Source of the DNA: Parabacteroides sp. AD58
Lineage (GTDB): Bacteria > Bacteroidota > Bacteroidia > Bacteroidales > Tannerellaceae
Direction: 5' to 3'
Length of the DNA: 64,000 nucleotides
NCBI RefSeq assembly: GCF_023744375.2
Contig: NZ_CP146284.1
Location: forward strand, 3,162,001-3,226,000
Positions 46,929 to 55,068 of the stretch are shown here, in pieces. How positions within the stretch are numbered: the stretch's first letter is position 1; every line of letters begins with the position of its first letter. The position numbers and the translations under genes are program-made. The notes below the pieces were generated by a model. The model was not told the origin of the DNA and searched no databases. It saw nothing but the letters and a program-made list of their open reading frames with translations.

Positions 46929-47034
46929 TTATTTATACCGTTTCACCCGGGTGGAATGATCGTTCCACAAGGGTGAAGAGATCGTTCCACAAAGGTGAAA
47001 CGATCGTACCACAAGGGTGGAACGATAAATTTTT
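46929..47034. repeat. 22-bp phased dyad array 2 (GATCG core)
   Basis: Three full 18-bp palindromic units, GTGGAATGATCGTTCCAC (46951-46968), GTGAAGAGATCGTTCCAC (46973-46990) and GTGAAACGATCGTACCAC (46995-47012), with 4-nt spacers aagg, aaag, aagg. They are flanked by half-degenerate units: 46929-46946 keeps only its right end (TTTCAC) and 47017-47034 only its left end (GTGGAACGAT). This gives four CAC-N4-GTG junctions at exactly 22 bp. It lies between the divergent outer-membrane protein and diaminopimelate dehydrogenase genes. Confidence 0.9.
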
Positions 47035-47255
47035 AGGCAGAAACGCCTCTCTTTTTAAAGTAAGCGGGAAGAAAATGTTTCCGGACTGGCGTTGTAGTTT
47101 AACAGATTCCGAACAATGGATGCTGGTTTTTGACCGTTATATACAGATAGAATCGAATTGGATAATTTGTTTTTATAGAAGCTTTCGTGCTGATTTTTAT
47201 AAACTAAAATCGGTTATTTTTTGTTGTATGACTGATATTAATGCTGATTTATTTC

Positions 47256-47263
47256 TACCTTTG
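47256..47263 (+). promoter_or_regulatory. -7 element for the diaminopimelate dehydrogenase gene
   Basis: TACCTTTG, 26 nt before the start codon; no -33 at the right spacing. Confidence 0.5.
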
Positions 47264-47289
47264 CGACAAATAGAACATTTATAAAGTTT

Positions 47290-48186
47290 ATGGAAAAGAT
47301 TAGAGCAGCCATCGTTGGGTATGGCAACATTGGAAAGTATGTTCTGGAGGCTTTGCAGGCCGCCCCTGATTTTGAAGTTGCTGGCGTTGTACGTCGTAAT
47401 CCGAATGATATTCCGGCCGAGTTACAAGCTTATCCGGTTGTAGATCATATCTCAAAACTGGAAAAAGTGGATGTCGCTATCTTGGCAACTCCGACTCGTC
47501 AGGTGGAACATTATGCAAAAGAAATCTTGGCTTTAGGCATTAATACAGTAGATAGCTTTGATATTCATGGTGGAATCGCAGATCTTCGCCGTTCGTTGGA
47601 CGAAGTAGCGAAGGCTCACAACCGGGTTTCTGTTATTTCAGCCGGTTGGGATCCGGGAAGCGATTCAGTTGTCCGTGCTTTGTTGGAAGCAATGGTGCCG
47701 AAAGGTATTACATATACAAACTTTGGTCCGGGTATGAGCATGGGACATACCGTAGCTGTTAAAGCAATTGAAGGCGTAAAGGCGGCATTGAGTATGACAA
47801 TTCCGTTGGGAACCGGCGTTCATCGTCGTATGGTTTACATCGAAGTGAAAGACGGATACGATTTTAAGCAGGTTGCTGCTGCTATCAAAGCCGACGATTA
47901 CTTTGCCCACGATGAAACTCACGTGATGCAGGTTGAAAGCGTAGATAACTTGTTGGATATGGGACACGGTGTAAACTTGGTACGAAAAGGTGTATCGGGT
48001 AAAACACAGAACCAGTTGATCGAATTCGACATGAAGATCAACAATCCGGCGCTGACTGCTCAGATTCTGGTAGCTGTTGCCCGCGCCAGTATGAAGCAGA
48101 AACCGGGAGCTTATACAATGATCGAATTGCCAATCATCGATATGCTGTATGGCGATCGTGAAGCCTTGATCAGAAGACTTGTTTAA
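47290..48186 (+). CDS. ddh: meso-Diaminopimelate dehydrogenase
   Basis: NADPH-dependent enzyme forming meso-diaminopimelate directly from tetrahydrodipicolinate, supplying peptidoglycan and lysine. 298 residues. Rossmann motif [14 protein letters not shown] at 9-22; CATP-like [13 protein letters not shown] near 75; [15 protein letters not shown] near 117 and [19 protein letters not shown] near 145 are diagnostic blocks. Own promoter and terminator. Confidence 0.94.
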   Translation: MEKIRAAIVGYGNIGKYVLEALQAAPDFEVAGVVRRNPNDIPAELQAYPVVDHISKLEKVDVAILATPTRQVEHYAKEILALGINTVDSFDIHGGIADLRRSLDEVAKAHNRVSVISAGWDPGSDSVVRALLEAMVPKGITYTNFGPGMSMGHTVAVKAIEGVKAALSMTIPLGTGVHRRMVYIEVKDGYDFKQVAAAIKADDYFAHDETHVMQVESVDNLLDMGHGVNLVRKGVSGKTQNQLIEFDMKINNPALTAQILVAVARASMKQKPGAYTMIELPIIDMLYGDREALIRRLV

Positions 48187-48199
48187 TCAGATAGAAGAT

Positions 48200-48259
48200 T
48201 GAAAGTTGAAAATCGGAGAGTGAAGGAAGTGCTCTTCTTTTTCAACTTTCAGTTTTTTT
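48200..48259 (+). terminator. Terminator after ddh
   Basis: Perfect 13-bp stem (48200-48212 with 48239-48251) followed by a G and T7. The left flank repeats a 16-base sequence found at 31345-31360. Confidence 0.8.
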
Positions 48260-48277
48260 GTTTTCAATCGAATACTT

Positions 48278-49114
48278 ATGTTGGATTTTATCACATGGAC
48301 AGCTGATCCGGCCATCTTCTCAATCGGTTCGAGAGAGATTCGATGGTATGGCTTGGCTTTTGCTGTTGGTTTCTGGATTGGATATATGATCGTTCAGAAA
48401 ATGTGGAAACAAGAGAAGCTCAAGCCGGAGTGGATCGATTCCTTGTTGATGTACACCATCTTTGGTACGGTAATCGGATCACGTTTGGGACATTGTCTTT
48501 TTTATGCGCCGGATTATTATCTGGCTAATCCGATAGAAATCCTTAAAATTTGGGAAGGTGGGCTTGCCAGCCATGGTGGAACATTGGGTATTATTATCGC
48601 CATTTACTTTTATTCCAAGCGGGTTACCCATAAAAGTATGCTGTGGACATTCGACAAGCTGGTGGTACCGACGGGACTGGTCGCAGCCATGATCCGTTTG
48701 GGTAACCTGATGAACCACGAGATCTATGGTCATCCTACTGATGTTCCCTGGGCTTTTCGCTTTATTGAAAACTTGCATGCCTGGAAAGCCGGTGCCGAAC
48801 CGATATTCTCTGCGCCGAGTCATCCGACACAGCTATATGAAGCCCTTTGTTATCTCCTGACATTCTTCCTGTGTATGTGGCTGTATTTCCGGAAAGAAGC
48901 CTGGAAGCGCGAGGGACTTATCTTTGGTGTATTCATGATCTGTATATTCACATCCCGTTTCTTTATCGAATTCCTGAAGAACGACCAGGAAGCATTCGAA
49001 GCCAATATGGTATTGAATATGGGACAATTACTTAGTATTCCGTTTGTATTGGCAGGTATATGGTTTGTTATTAGAGCCTGCCGTCAATCCGGTAAACCCC
49101 AAACATTAAAATAA
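48278..49114 (+). CDS. lgt: Prolipoprotein diacylglyceryl transferase
   Basis: Inner-membrane enzyme that adds diacylglycerol to the lipobox cysteine of prolipoproteins; needed for the several lipoproteins in this window (SusD, FKBP, GH29, propeller protein). 278 residues, about seven membrane helices. Signatures: IRWYGLAFAVGFWIGY near 22-37, GGLASHGGTLGIIIAIY near 95-111, and MIRLGNLMNHEIYG near 137-150 with the conserved R-x-G-N. Followed at 13 nt by the flavoprotein gene. Confidence 0.95.
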   Translation: MLDFITWTADPAIFSIGSREIRWYGLAFAVGFWIGYMIVQKMWKQEKLKPEWIDSLLMYTIFGTVIGSRLGHCLFYAPDYYLANPIEILKIWEGGLASHGGTLGIIIAIYFYSKRVTHKSMLWTFDKLVVPTGLVAAMIRLGNLMNHEIYGHPTDVPWAFRFIENLHAWKAGAEPIFSAPSHPTQLYEALCYLLTFFLCMWLYFRKEAWKREGLIFGVFMICIFTSRFFIEFLKNDQEAFEANMVLNMGQLLSIPFVLAGIWFVIRACRQSGKPQTLK

Positions 49115-49127
49115 AACAATAATATAT

Positions 49128-50312
49128 ATGTACAAACTGAAGGAAATTGCTGATAAAGTTTATTATGTAGGTGTAAATGATCGCCAGAAGGCTTTGTTTG
49201 AAAACATGTGGCCTTTACCTTATGGAGTTTCTTACAATTCGTATCTGATCGTTGATGAAAAGACAGTATTGGTCGATACGGTTGATGTCTGCTATTCAGA
49301 TATCTTCTTGAAGAAGATAGAAGATGCGTTGGCAGGTCGTACGTTGGATTACCTGATTGTAAATCATATGGAACCGGATCATTCGGGAAGCATCCGTCTG
49401 CTCCGCCAGCTTTATCCGGACGTACAGATTATAGGAAACAAGCGCACCTTCGACATGCTGGAAGGATTCCACGGCATTCATACTGGATTGTTGGAAGTAA
49501 AAGAAGGTGATACATTGAGTATCGGTCATCATCAGCTTTCTTTCTATCTGGCACCGATGGTACATTGGCCGGAAGTAATGGTGACATACGATGCAACTGA
49601 TAAGATTCTTTTCTCGGCCGATGCCTTTGGAACATTCGGTTCGCTGGATGGAGCCGTAATGGATGTAGACATGAACCTGGATCATTACTGGGATGAAATG
49701 CGCCGTTATTATGCCAACATCGTAGGTAAATATGGTAATCCGGTACAAAAGGCCTTGCAGAAGCTGTCGGGGCTGGAAATCAAAACTCTGTGTTCAACTC
49801 ACGGACCGGTGTGGACAAAATATATTCCGGATGTGATCAAGATATACGATGAACTGAGCCGTTACGAAGGACAAGACGGTGTCGTAATCGTTTATGGCAG
49901 TATGTATGGCAATACCGAACAAATGGCCGAAACGATTGCCGCATCTTTAGCTGAGCATGGAGTGAAAAACATTGTTATGCACAATGTCAGCAAAAGTCAT
50001 GCTTCTTATATCTTGAAAGATATCTTCAAATACAAGGCGGTTATTATCGGATGTCCTACTTATTGCAATCAGCTTTATCCGGAAATCGATTCATTATTGC
50101 AGAAGATAGAAATACGCGAAGTGAAGAACCGCCTGTTCGGTTATTTCGGATCCTTCTCTTGGGCGGGAGCTGCAGTAAAGCGTCTGGCTGCTTTCGGGGA
50201 GAAAATGAACTGGGAAGTTGTCGGTACTCCGGTAGAACAAAAGCAAGGCTTGAAGCAGGATAAGTATGAAGCTTGCTGGGAACTGGGTAAGGCAATGGCA
50301 GAAAGAATCTGA
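49128..50312 (+). CDS. A-type flavoprotein (FprA-like diiron-FMN oxidase)
   Basis: Flavodiiron protein that reduces O2 to water or NO to N2O, protecting an anaerobe. 394 residues. MBL-like diiron domain to about 250: HMEPDHSG near 80-87 (H-x-E-x-D-H), HWPEVMVTYD near 148, SADAFGTFG near 165 and STHGPVW near 225 supply metal ligands. Flavodoxin domain from about 255: VYGSMYGNTEQMAE is the FMN phosphate loop. No rubredoxin domain is fused, so an external donor is needed. Probably co-transcribed with lgt. Confidence 0.94.
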   Translation: MYKLKEIADKVYYVGVNDRQKALFENMWPLPYGVSYNSYLIVDEKTVLVDTVDVCYSDIFLKKIEDALAGRTLDYLIVNHMEPDHSGSIRLLRQLYPDVQIIGNKRTFDMLEGFHGIHTGLLEVKEGDTLSIGHHQLSFYLAPMVHWPEVMVTYDATDKILFSADAFGTFGSLDGAVMDVDMNLDHYWDEMRRYYANIVGKYGNPVQKALQKLSGLEIKTLCSTHGPVWTKYIPDVIKIYDELSRYEGQDGVVIVYGSMYGNTEQMAETIAASLAEHGVKNIVMHNVSKSHASYILKDIFKYKAVIIGCPTYCNQLYPEIDSLLQKIEIREVKNRLFGYFGSFSWAGAAVKRLAAFGEKMNWEVVGTPVEQKQGLKQDKYEACWELGKAMAERI

Positions 50313-50342
50313 TTTTTATACAGATTAAACGAATTAAATGAC

Positions 50343-50350
50343 TATATTTG
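50343..50350 (+). promoter_or_regulatory. -7 element for nagB
   Basis: TATATTTG; the leader of about 55 nt can form a 9-bp hairpin (50350-50358 with 50386-50394, one G-U pair). Confidence 0.45.
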
Positions 50351-50413
50351 TGAATGTTTACGGGCGATAATGATGAAAGACGTTGAACATTCGCACATTT
50401 AAATTATAATATT

Positions 50414-51226
50414 ATGAGACTAATTATTGAACAGAATTACGAACTGCTGTCAAAATGGGCAGCTAATTACGTTGCAGCCAAGATTAAACAGGCAAATCCG
50501 ACGCCAGAAAAACCATTCGTATTAGGTTTGCCAACCGGATCATCTCCATTAGGCATGTATAAGAACCTGATCGAATTGAATAAGAAAGGTGTTGTTTCTT
50601 TCCAGAATGTCATTACTTTCAATATGGATGAATATGTAGGTCTGCCGAAAGAACATCCCGAAAGCTACCATTCTTTTATGTGGAATAATTTCTTCAGTCA
50701 TATTGATATCAAACCGGAAAATGTAAACATTCTGAATGGAAATGCTGCAGACATTGAAGCTGAATGTGCTGCTTACGAAGCTAAAATGAAAGCAGTTGGC
50801 GGCGTAGATCTGTTCTTGGGCGGTATCGGTCCTGACGGACATATTGCTTTTAATGAACCGGGTTCATCTTTGGCTTCTCGTACTCGTATGAAGACATTGA
50901 CTACAGATACGATCATTGCCAATTCTCGTTTCTTTGACAACGATGTGAATAAGGTTCCAAAGACAGCTGTAACCGTAGGCGTTGGTACAGTTTTGGATGC
51001 TAAGGAAGTTTTGATTATGGTGAACGGTCATAATAAAGCGCGTGCTTTGCAGCAGGCTGTTGAAGGTGCCGTTAACCAGATGTGGACAATTACTGCTTTG
51101 CAGTTACATCCGAAAGGAATCATCGTTTGTGATGATGCTGCTTGTGCTGAACTGAAGGTGGGTACTTACAATTACTTCAAGGATATTGAAAAAGACCATC
51201 TGTGTCCGGATTCTCTGTTGAAATAA
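50414..51226 (+). CDS. nagB: Glucosamine-6-phosphate deaminase
   Basis: Converts glucosamine 6-phosphate to fructose 6-phosphate and ammonia, feeding amino sugars (e.g. from mucin or peptidoglycan) into glycolysis. 270 residues, close to the E. coli enzyme. [20 protein letters not shown] at 37-56 binds phosphate; FNMDEYVGL near 75 and [18 protein letters not shown] near 135-152 hold the catalytic Asp, His and Glu. Own promoter and terminator. Confidence 0.96.
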   Translation: MRLIIEQNYELLSKWAANYVAAKIKQANPTPEKPFVLGLPTGSSPLGMYKNLIELNKKGVVSFQNVITFNMDEYVGLPKEHPESYHSFMWNNFFSHIDIKPENVNILNGNAADIEAECAAYEAKMKAVGGVDLFLGGIGPDGHIAFNEPGSSLASRTRMKTLTTDTIIANSRFFDNDVNKVPKTAVTVGVGTVLDAKEVLIMVNGHNKARALQQAVEGAVNQMWTITALQLHPKGIIVCDDAACAELKVGTYNYFKDIEKDHLCPDSLLK

Positions 51227-51252
51227 ATAGTTTAATTAGATATAGAAAAGGT

Positions 51253-51292
51253 AGACGTCGTCGCGGAATTATCTGGGGCGACGTCTTTTTTT
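51253..51292 (+). terminator. Terminator of nagB
   Basis: 8-bp stem (51253-51260 with 51279-51286) followed by T7. Confidence 0.8.
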
Positions 51293-51381
51293 GTTACCGT
51301 TTGCTCTAGATAGCGGCGAATAAAGACTTGCAGAACTTAAATATAATATCTATCTTCGGGGAATATAAGACCTGGATATGT

Positions 51382-52566
51382 ATGAAAGCTACTCTTTATC
51401 TGATATGGACCGCTTGCCTGCTGTTGAGCACTTCATTAAAGGCTCAAGACTGGGCTCTGGTTGATTCGCTCGAACATCAGAAGTCTCTTTATGAACAGTT
51501 GAAGAAAGAAGATGCCCGTTCTTTTACATCGCATCTGAATTTTCAGTTCTGTACATCATTTACTACCGGCTTTCAGGATTTTAGTTTAGATCAGGCCAGC
51601 TTTAAGTTGAATCGTTTGCGCATGGAAGTCTTGGGGCGTTTCTTCGATAAGTTTTCCTATCATTTCCGTTATACCTACAATAAATACACAAACCCGAATA
51701 CGGTAGATGAATTGTCAACGCATGTCGAGCTGGCGAATATGGGTTGGGATATAACAGATCGCTTTACTTTAACAGCCGGCAAGCAGTTCTTCATGCTTGG
51801 TGGCTATGAATATTATGTCAATTCAATCAGGGTTCGAGAGTTCTCTGACTTCAATAATTATACGCCAGCTTATCTGACCGGAATTTCTGGTACGTATCAG
51901 ATAAAGCCCCATCAGTCGCTTACACTTGAAGTAGCGAATAATCGGGTGGAGACGGAAGCTGAAATCAATGTAGGTACGGGTTCTTACATGCCTAAAGTCC
52001 CTTTGATGGGCGCATTAAACTGGGTGGGTAAGTTTTGTAACGACCAGGCTTTGCAGTTTTATTATTCGGCTGCTGCCGGACAGATTCTGCGAGACCGGGG
52101 TATTTATTACCTGACTTTTGGCAATGTGTGGGAAAGAGGTCCGGTTCTGGCATATCTGGATTGTCTGTATTCGAGGGAAGAAGTCGATTCTAAAGGGCTT
52201 GTATCATCAATTCAGTCGGTCGAGAAAGAATCTCCTATGACGGCTCAATATGTTCAGTACTTAACTTGGATTGCTAATTTCGACTATCGTCTGCATCCGA
52301 AATTGAATATGTACGTGAAAGGAGTATATGAATCAGGCAGTGTTTACAAGGATAACTGGATCTATCAGAAAGGAACGTATCGCCAGACATGGAATACACA
52401 ACTTTGCTTTGAGTATTATCCTTTGAAGAAAAGAGACCTGCAAGTTTTCTTACACCTCTCATACAAGAAGATTCATTTCCCTGAACTGGCCAAACAAATC
52501 GGGGGAAAAGATTACTCTACCCAGCAGATCATGTTGGGAATGCTTTATACCATTCCGGTGATTTAA
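51382..52566 (+). CDS. Outer membrane porin, phosphate-selective O/P-like
   Basis: 394 residues from the start MKATLYLIWTACLL, which gives a signal peptide ending in SLKAQ; the longer frame adds 18 residues without signal character. Beta-barrel strands run through the whole sequence (SFKLNRLRMEVLGRFFDKFS, FHYRYTYNK-type, FTLTAGKQFFMLGGYEYYVN). The layout resembles OprP/OprO-type porins of Bacteroidetes. Substrate unclear. I cannot see its promoter clearly; it may depend on read-through beyond the nagB terminator. Confidence 0.75.
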   Translation: MKATLYLIWTACLLLSTSLKAQDWALVDSLEHQKSLYEQLKKEDARSFTSHLNFQFCTSFTTGFQDFSLDQASFKLNRLRMEVLGRFFDKFSYHFRYTYNKYTNPNTVDELSTHVELANMGWDITDRFTLTAGKQFFMLGGYEYYVNSIRVREFSDFNNYTPAYLTGISGTYQIKPHQSLTLEVANNRVETEAEINVGTGSYMPKVPLMGALNWVGKFCNDQALQFYYSAAAGQILRDRGIYYLTFGNVWERGPVLAYLDCLYSREEVDSKGLVSSIQSVEKESPMTAQYVQYLTWIANFDYRLHPKLNMYVKGVYESGSVYKDNWIYQKGTYRQTWNTQLCFEYYPLKKRDLQVFLHLSYKKIHFPELAKQIGGKDYSTQQIMLGMLYTIPVI

Positions 52567-52839
52567 CCTTTCTGCTTTATTTGATACGTCTGATTATAAA
52601 TGTTTTTTGGGTAACTTCATTCTTAAAGGGTTACTCAAGAACCTTTATTTTTCCATTATTACAAGCGTTTTTATTCCTATCGGTCGATTTGAATATCTTT
52701 TTATAGGTACAGTCTTTTAACCACTCACTTTTGCTTTTCCTGTTTCCTTCGCCTTGAAATCGTATTTGAAACCCTGCAACCCTTCGTTTTCCAACAATTT
52801 ACGGCTCTATATTAACAAATATTAATCCGTTGAAATTTG
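52567..52839. other. Intergenic region after the porin gene
   Basis: No gene. GTAAC/GTTAC pairing near 52610-52635 may form a weak hairpin; no convincing terminator. Confidence 0.3.
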
Positions 52840-52869
52840 TTGTAAATCGTTTAATTATTCGTACATTTG
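52840..52869 (+). promoter_or_regulatory. Promoter of the HU-HIG gene
   Basis: TTG at 52840-52842, 19 nt spacer, TACATTTG at 52862-52869. Transcription would start near 52876, so dyad array 3 lies in the transcribed leader. Confidence 0.6.
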
Positions 52870-52874
52870 TGCCA

Positions 52875-52980
52875 AGAAACTTTTTGTATCATATGAGTGA
52901 ATTAATTGCATTACCTAGGTGAATTGATTAAGTCACAAATGTGATTTGATCAATTCATAAAGGTGATTTAATTAGTTTCT
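52875..52980. repeat. 22-bp phased dyad array 3 (ATTGAT core)
   Basis: Units GTGAATTAATTGCATTAC (52897-52914), GTGAATTGATTAAGTCAC (52919-52936), GTGATTTGATCAATTCAT (52941-52958) and GTGATTTAATTAGTTTCT (52963-52980), with spacers ctag, aaat, aaag. The preceding 18-mer (52875-52892) keeps only its right end, TCAT. As in array 2 this makes four junctions of type (T)CA(C/T)-N4-GTGA at exactly 22 bp. Confidence 0.85.
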
Positions 52981-53021
52981 CGGATATAAAAGATGAATTG
53001 ACAGTAAAAACGGAATAAAAA

Positions 53022-53630
53022 ATGTCAGCGAATTACGACTTCTATCAGAATCCCAAGCTGCCAGGAAGCAAGAAAAAAGCACGATACCATGCTCGGATCG
53101 TTCCGAGTGGCACGATAAACACGGAAAAACTTGCAGAAGAAATCCAGAATCGGTGTAGTTTATCGACGGCAGATGTAAAGGCTGCATTAGTGGCTTTAGC
53201 CGATATTATGGCCGAAAAGTTACGGGATGGTTATAGCGTTCACCTGGATGGAATCGGATATTTGCAGATGACATTGAAATGCCCTTCGGTTAAATCACCA
53301 AAAGAAGTCCGTTCAGAATCGATTCAATTTAAGTCGGTTGCCTTCCGCCCGGCTGCACAGATGAAACAGCAACTGCGGAAAACCAATTTTGTCCGTCAGA
53401 AAGAAAAATCGCATTCAAAGGCTTATACGGATGCACAGATCGATGAGATGGTGGCAACTTACTTTGAAGAAAAAGAGACTTTGACCCGTAGTCAGTTTCA
53501 GGAATATTGCGGGCTGACGTATTCAACGGCTGTCCGTCATCTGAAGCGTTTGCGGGACGAAAAGAAGATTGTCAATATAGCTTCCTTAAAGCATCCGTTG
53601 TATCGGAAGGGAACTATTCAGGAAAAATAA
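53022..53630 (+). CDS. HU-HIG family DNA-binding protein (HU fused to winged helix)
   Basis: Probable nucleoid or regulatory DNA-binding protein of Bacteroidetes. 202 residues. N-terminal HU-like domain at about 1-125: the opening NYDFYQNPKLPG with KKKARYHARIVPSGT is typical of the family; DVKAALVALADIMAEKL and VHLDGIGYLQMTL match the HU helix and beta arm. From about 140 to 200 a winged-helix-like domain (DEMVATYFEEKETLTRSQFQ; TYSTAVRHLKRLRDEKKIVN) is visible. Its leader contains dyad array 3, so it is a candidate for self-regulation. Confidence 0.88.
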   Translation: MSANYDFYQNPKLPGSKKKARYHARIVPSGTINTEKLAEEIQNRCSLSTADVKAALVALADIMAEKLRDGYSVHLDGIGYLQMTLKCPSVKSPKEVRSESIQFKSVAFRPAAQMKQQLRKTNFVRQKEKSHSKAYTDAQIDEMVATYFEEKETLTRSQFQEYCGLTYSTAVRHLKRLRDEKKIVNIASLKHPLYRKGTIQEK

Positions 53631-53648
53631 ATTAGTAGCCTTTTCTAT

Positions 53649-54986
53649 CTATAAAACATGCAGCCTTCTATAGAATAAAACACCGGCAATATCTGCTAAG
53701 ATCCAACCGATGGGAACAGACCACCAGATGCCGTTGTAACTTAAACTTGGGATAGCGGCCAGCGAGTAGGCGAGTATGACTCTTGTCCCCAGTGAAATAA
53801 TGGTCAGAATAAGGGAAACAGAGGGACGGGATACGGCTCGGAAATATCCGTAGAACAGGAATAAATAACCGATACCAATATAGAAACTGCCTTCGATTTG
53901 CAGATAGGTGACACCGATTGATATGATTTCCTGTTCGGTTGCCGGGATAAAAATACGCATCAGTTCGGTAGCAAAGAAGAAAACCAGTACAGAAACGATG
54001 CCGGCAAACAGCGTGGTTGTCAGCCAGGCGCAACGGATTCCCCGGCAAATCCGGTCTTCTCGTTGGGCACCGAAGTTTTGGGCGATGAAGGTTGAAAAAG
54101 CATTTCCGAAATCTTGTACCGGCATATAGGCAAACGAATCAATTTTAACGGCAGCGGCAAATGAGGCCATGACGGTCGTTCCAAAGCTGTTTACAAGTCC
54201 CTGCACCATTAGAATACCCAGATTCATGACGGACTGTTGCATGCAAGTCAGGTAGGAAAAGGAGGCAATCTTCCGAATAGCAGAAAAGTTGATCTGCCGG
54301 TCATCGCGCGATAAACGTAACTCCGGAAATTGTTTCCACGTATATAGGTAGATGCCTGCGGCAGAAACGATTTGAGAGATAACGGTTGCCAAGGCTGCTC
54401 CTTCCACACCCATTTTCAATCCTACCATAAACAGTACATCCAATACGATATTAAGGGCAACAGATATAAGCAGAAAATACAACGGACTGGAGGAATTACC
54501 TACCGAACGGAGCAGGAAGGCATAGAAATTATAAACGGCCATCGGTATCATACCTAAGAAGATCAGGAAGAGATACTGGTAAGTTATCGCTTCAAGTTCG
54601 GGTGGCGTTTGCAGTATCTTGATGATGGGTGAAAGGAAAGCCAGCGACAAGATATTGAGCAGGAGCGTCGTTCCTCCGACAATCAGCAGGGAAGAGAAAA
54701 TACTTTGCTTCATCTGTCGGATGTCTTTTGCCCCATATTGCATGGAAAGGACGGCACTGCATCCCATACATAAGCCGATAAAGATCGAAGTAATAAAGAC
54801 AATCAGGGCATAAGAAGATCCGACTGCGGCCAAAGCCTCTGCACCTAATACCTGACCAACGATTAGTGTGTCGGCAATATTATAGCATTGCTGCAACAGG
54901 TTTCCCAACATAAGCGGCAAGGCAAAGCGAAGCATACTACCGGCGATGGAACCTTTTGTCAGATCTCTTTTATACAGATGATTCAT
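53649..54986 (-). CDS. MATE-family multidrug efflux transporter
   Basis: Cation-driven exporter in the inner membrane. 445 residues, about twelve helices. FALPLMLGNLLQQCYNIADT at the N-terminus and the repeated central AQNFGAQREDR block (near 310) match MATE proteins of the NorM/DinF type. Convergent with the HU-HIG gene (18 nt between stops). Substrate not predictable. Confidence 0.92.
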   Translation of the reverse strand: MNHLYKRDLTKGSIAGSMLRFALPLMLGNLLQQCYNIADTLIVGQVLGAEALAAVGSSYALIVFITSIFIGLCMGCSAVLSMQYGAKDIRQMKQSIFSSLLIVGGTTLLLNILSLAFLSPIIKILQTPPELEAITYQYLFLIFLGMIPMAVYNFYAFLLRSVGNSSSPLYFLLISVALNIVLDVLFMVGLKMGVEGAALATVISQIVSAAGIYLYTWKQFPELRLSRDDRQINFSAIRKIASFSYLTCMQQSVMNLGILMVQGLVNSFGTTVMASFAAAVKIDSFAYMPVQDFGNAFSTFIAQNFGAQREDRICRGIRCAWLTTTLFAGIVSVLVFFFATELMRIFIPATEQEIISIGVTYLQIEGSFYIGIGYLFLFYGYFRAVSRPSVSLILTIISLGTRVILAYSLAAIPSLSYNGIWWSVPIGWILADIAGVLFYRRLHVL

Positions 54987-55068
54987 GCCTGAAAAGTTTT
55001 AAGGAGCCAAAGGTATAGATAGTTTTCTATTCCTTGGCTCCTTTTCCTTATTTCTTTTCCGAGAATGT

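Noticed and set aside
27845..52980. The 22-bp arrays as CRISPR arrays
   Set aside because: The spacers are 4 nt and the units are palindromic and mutually similar; there are no cas genes.
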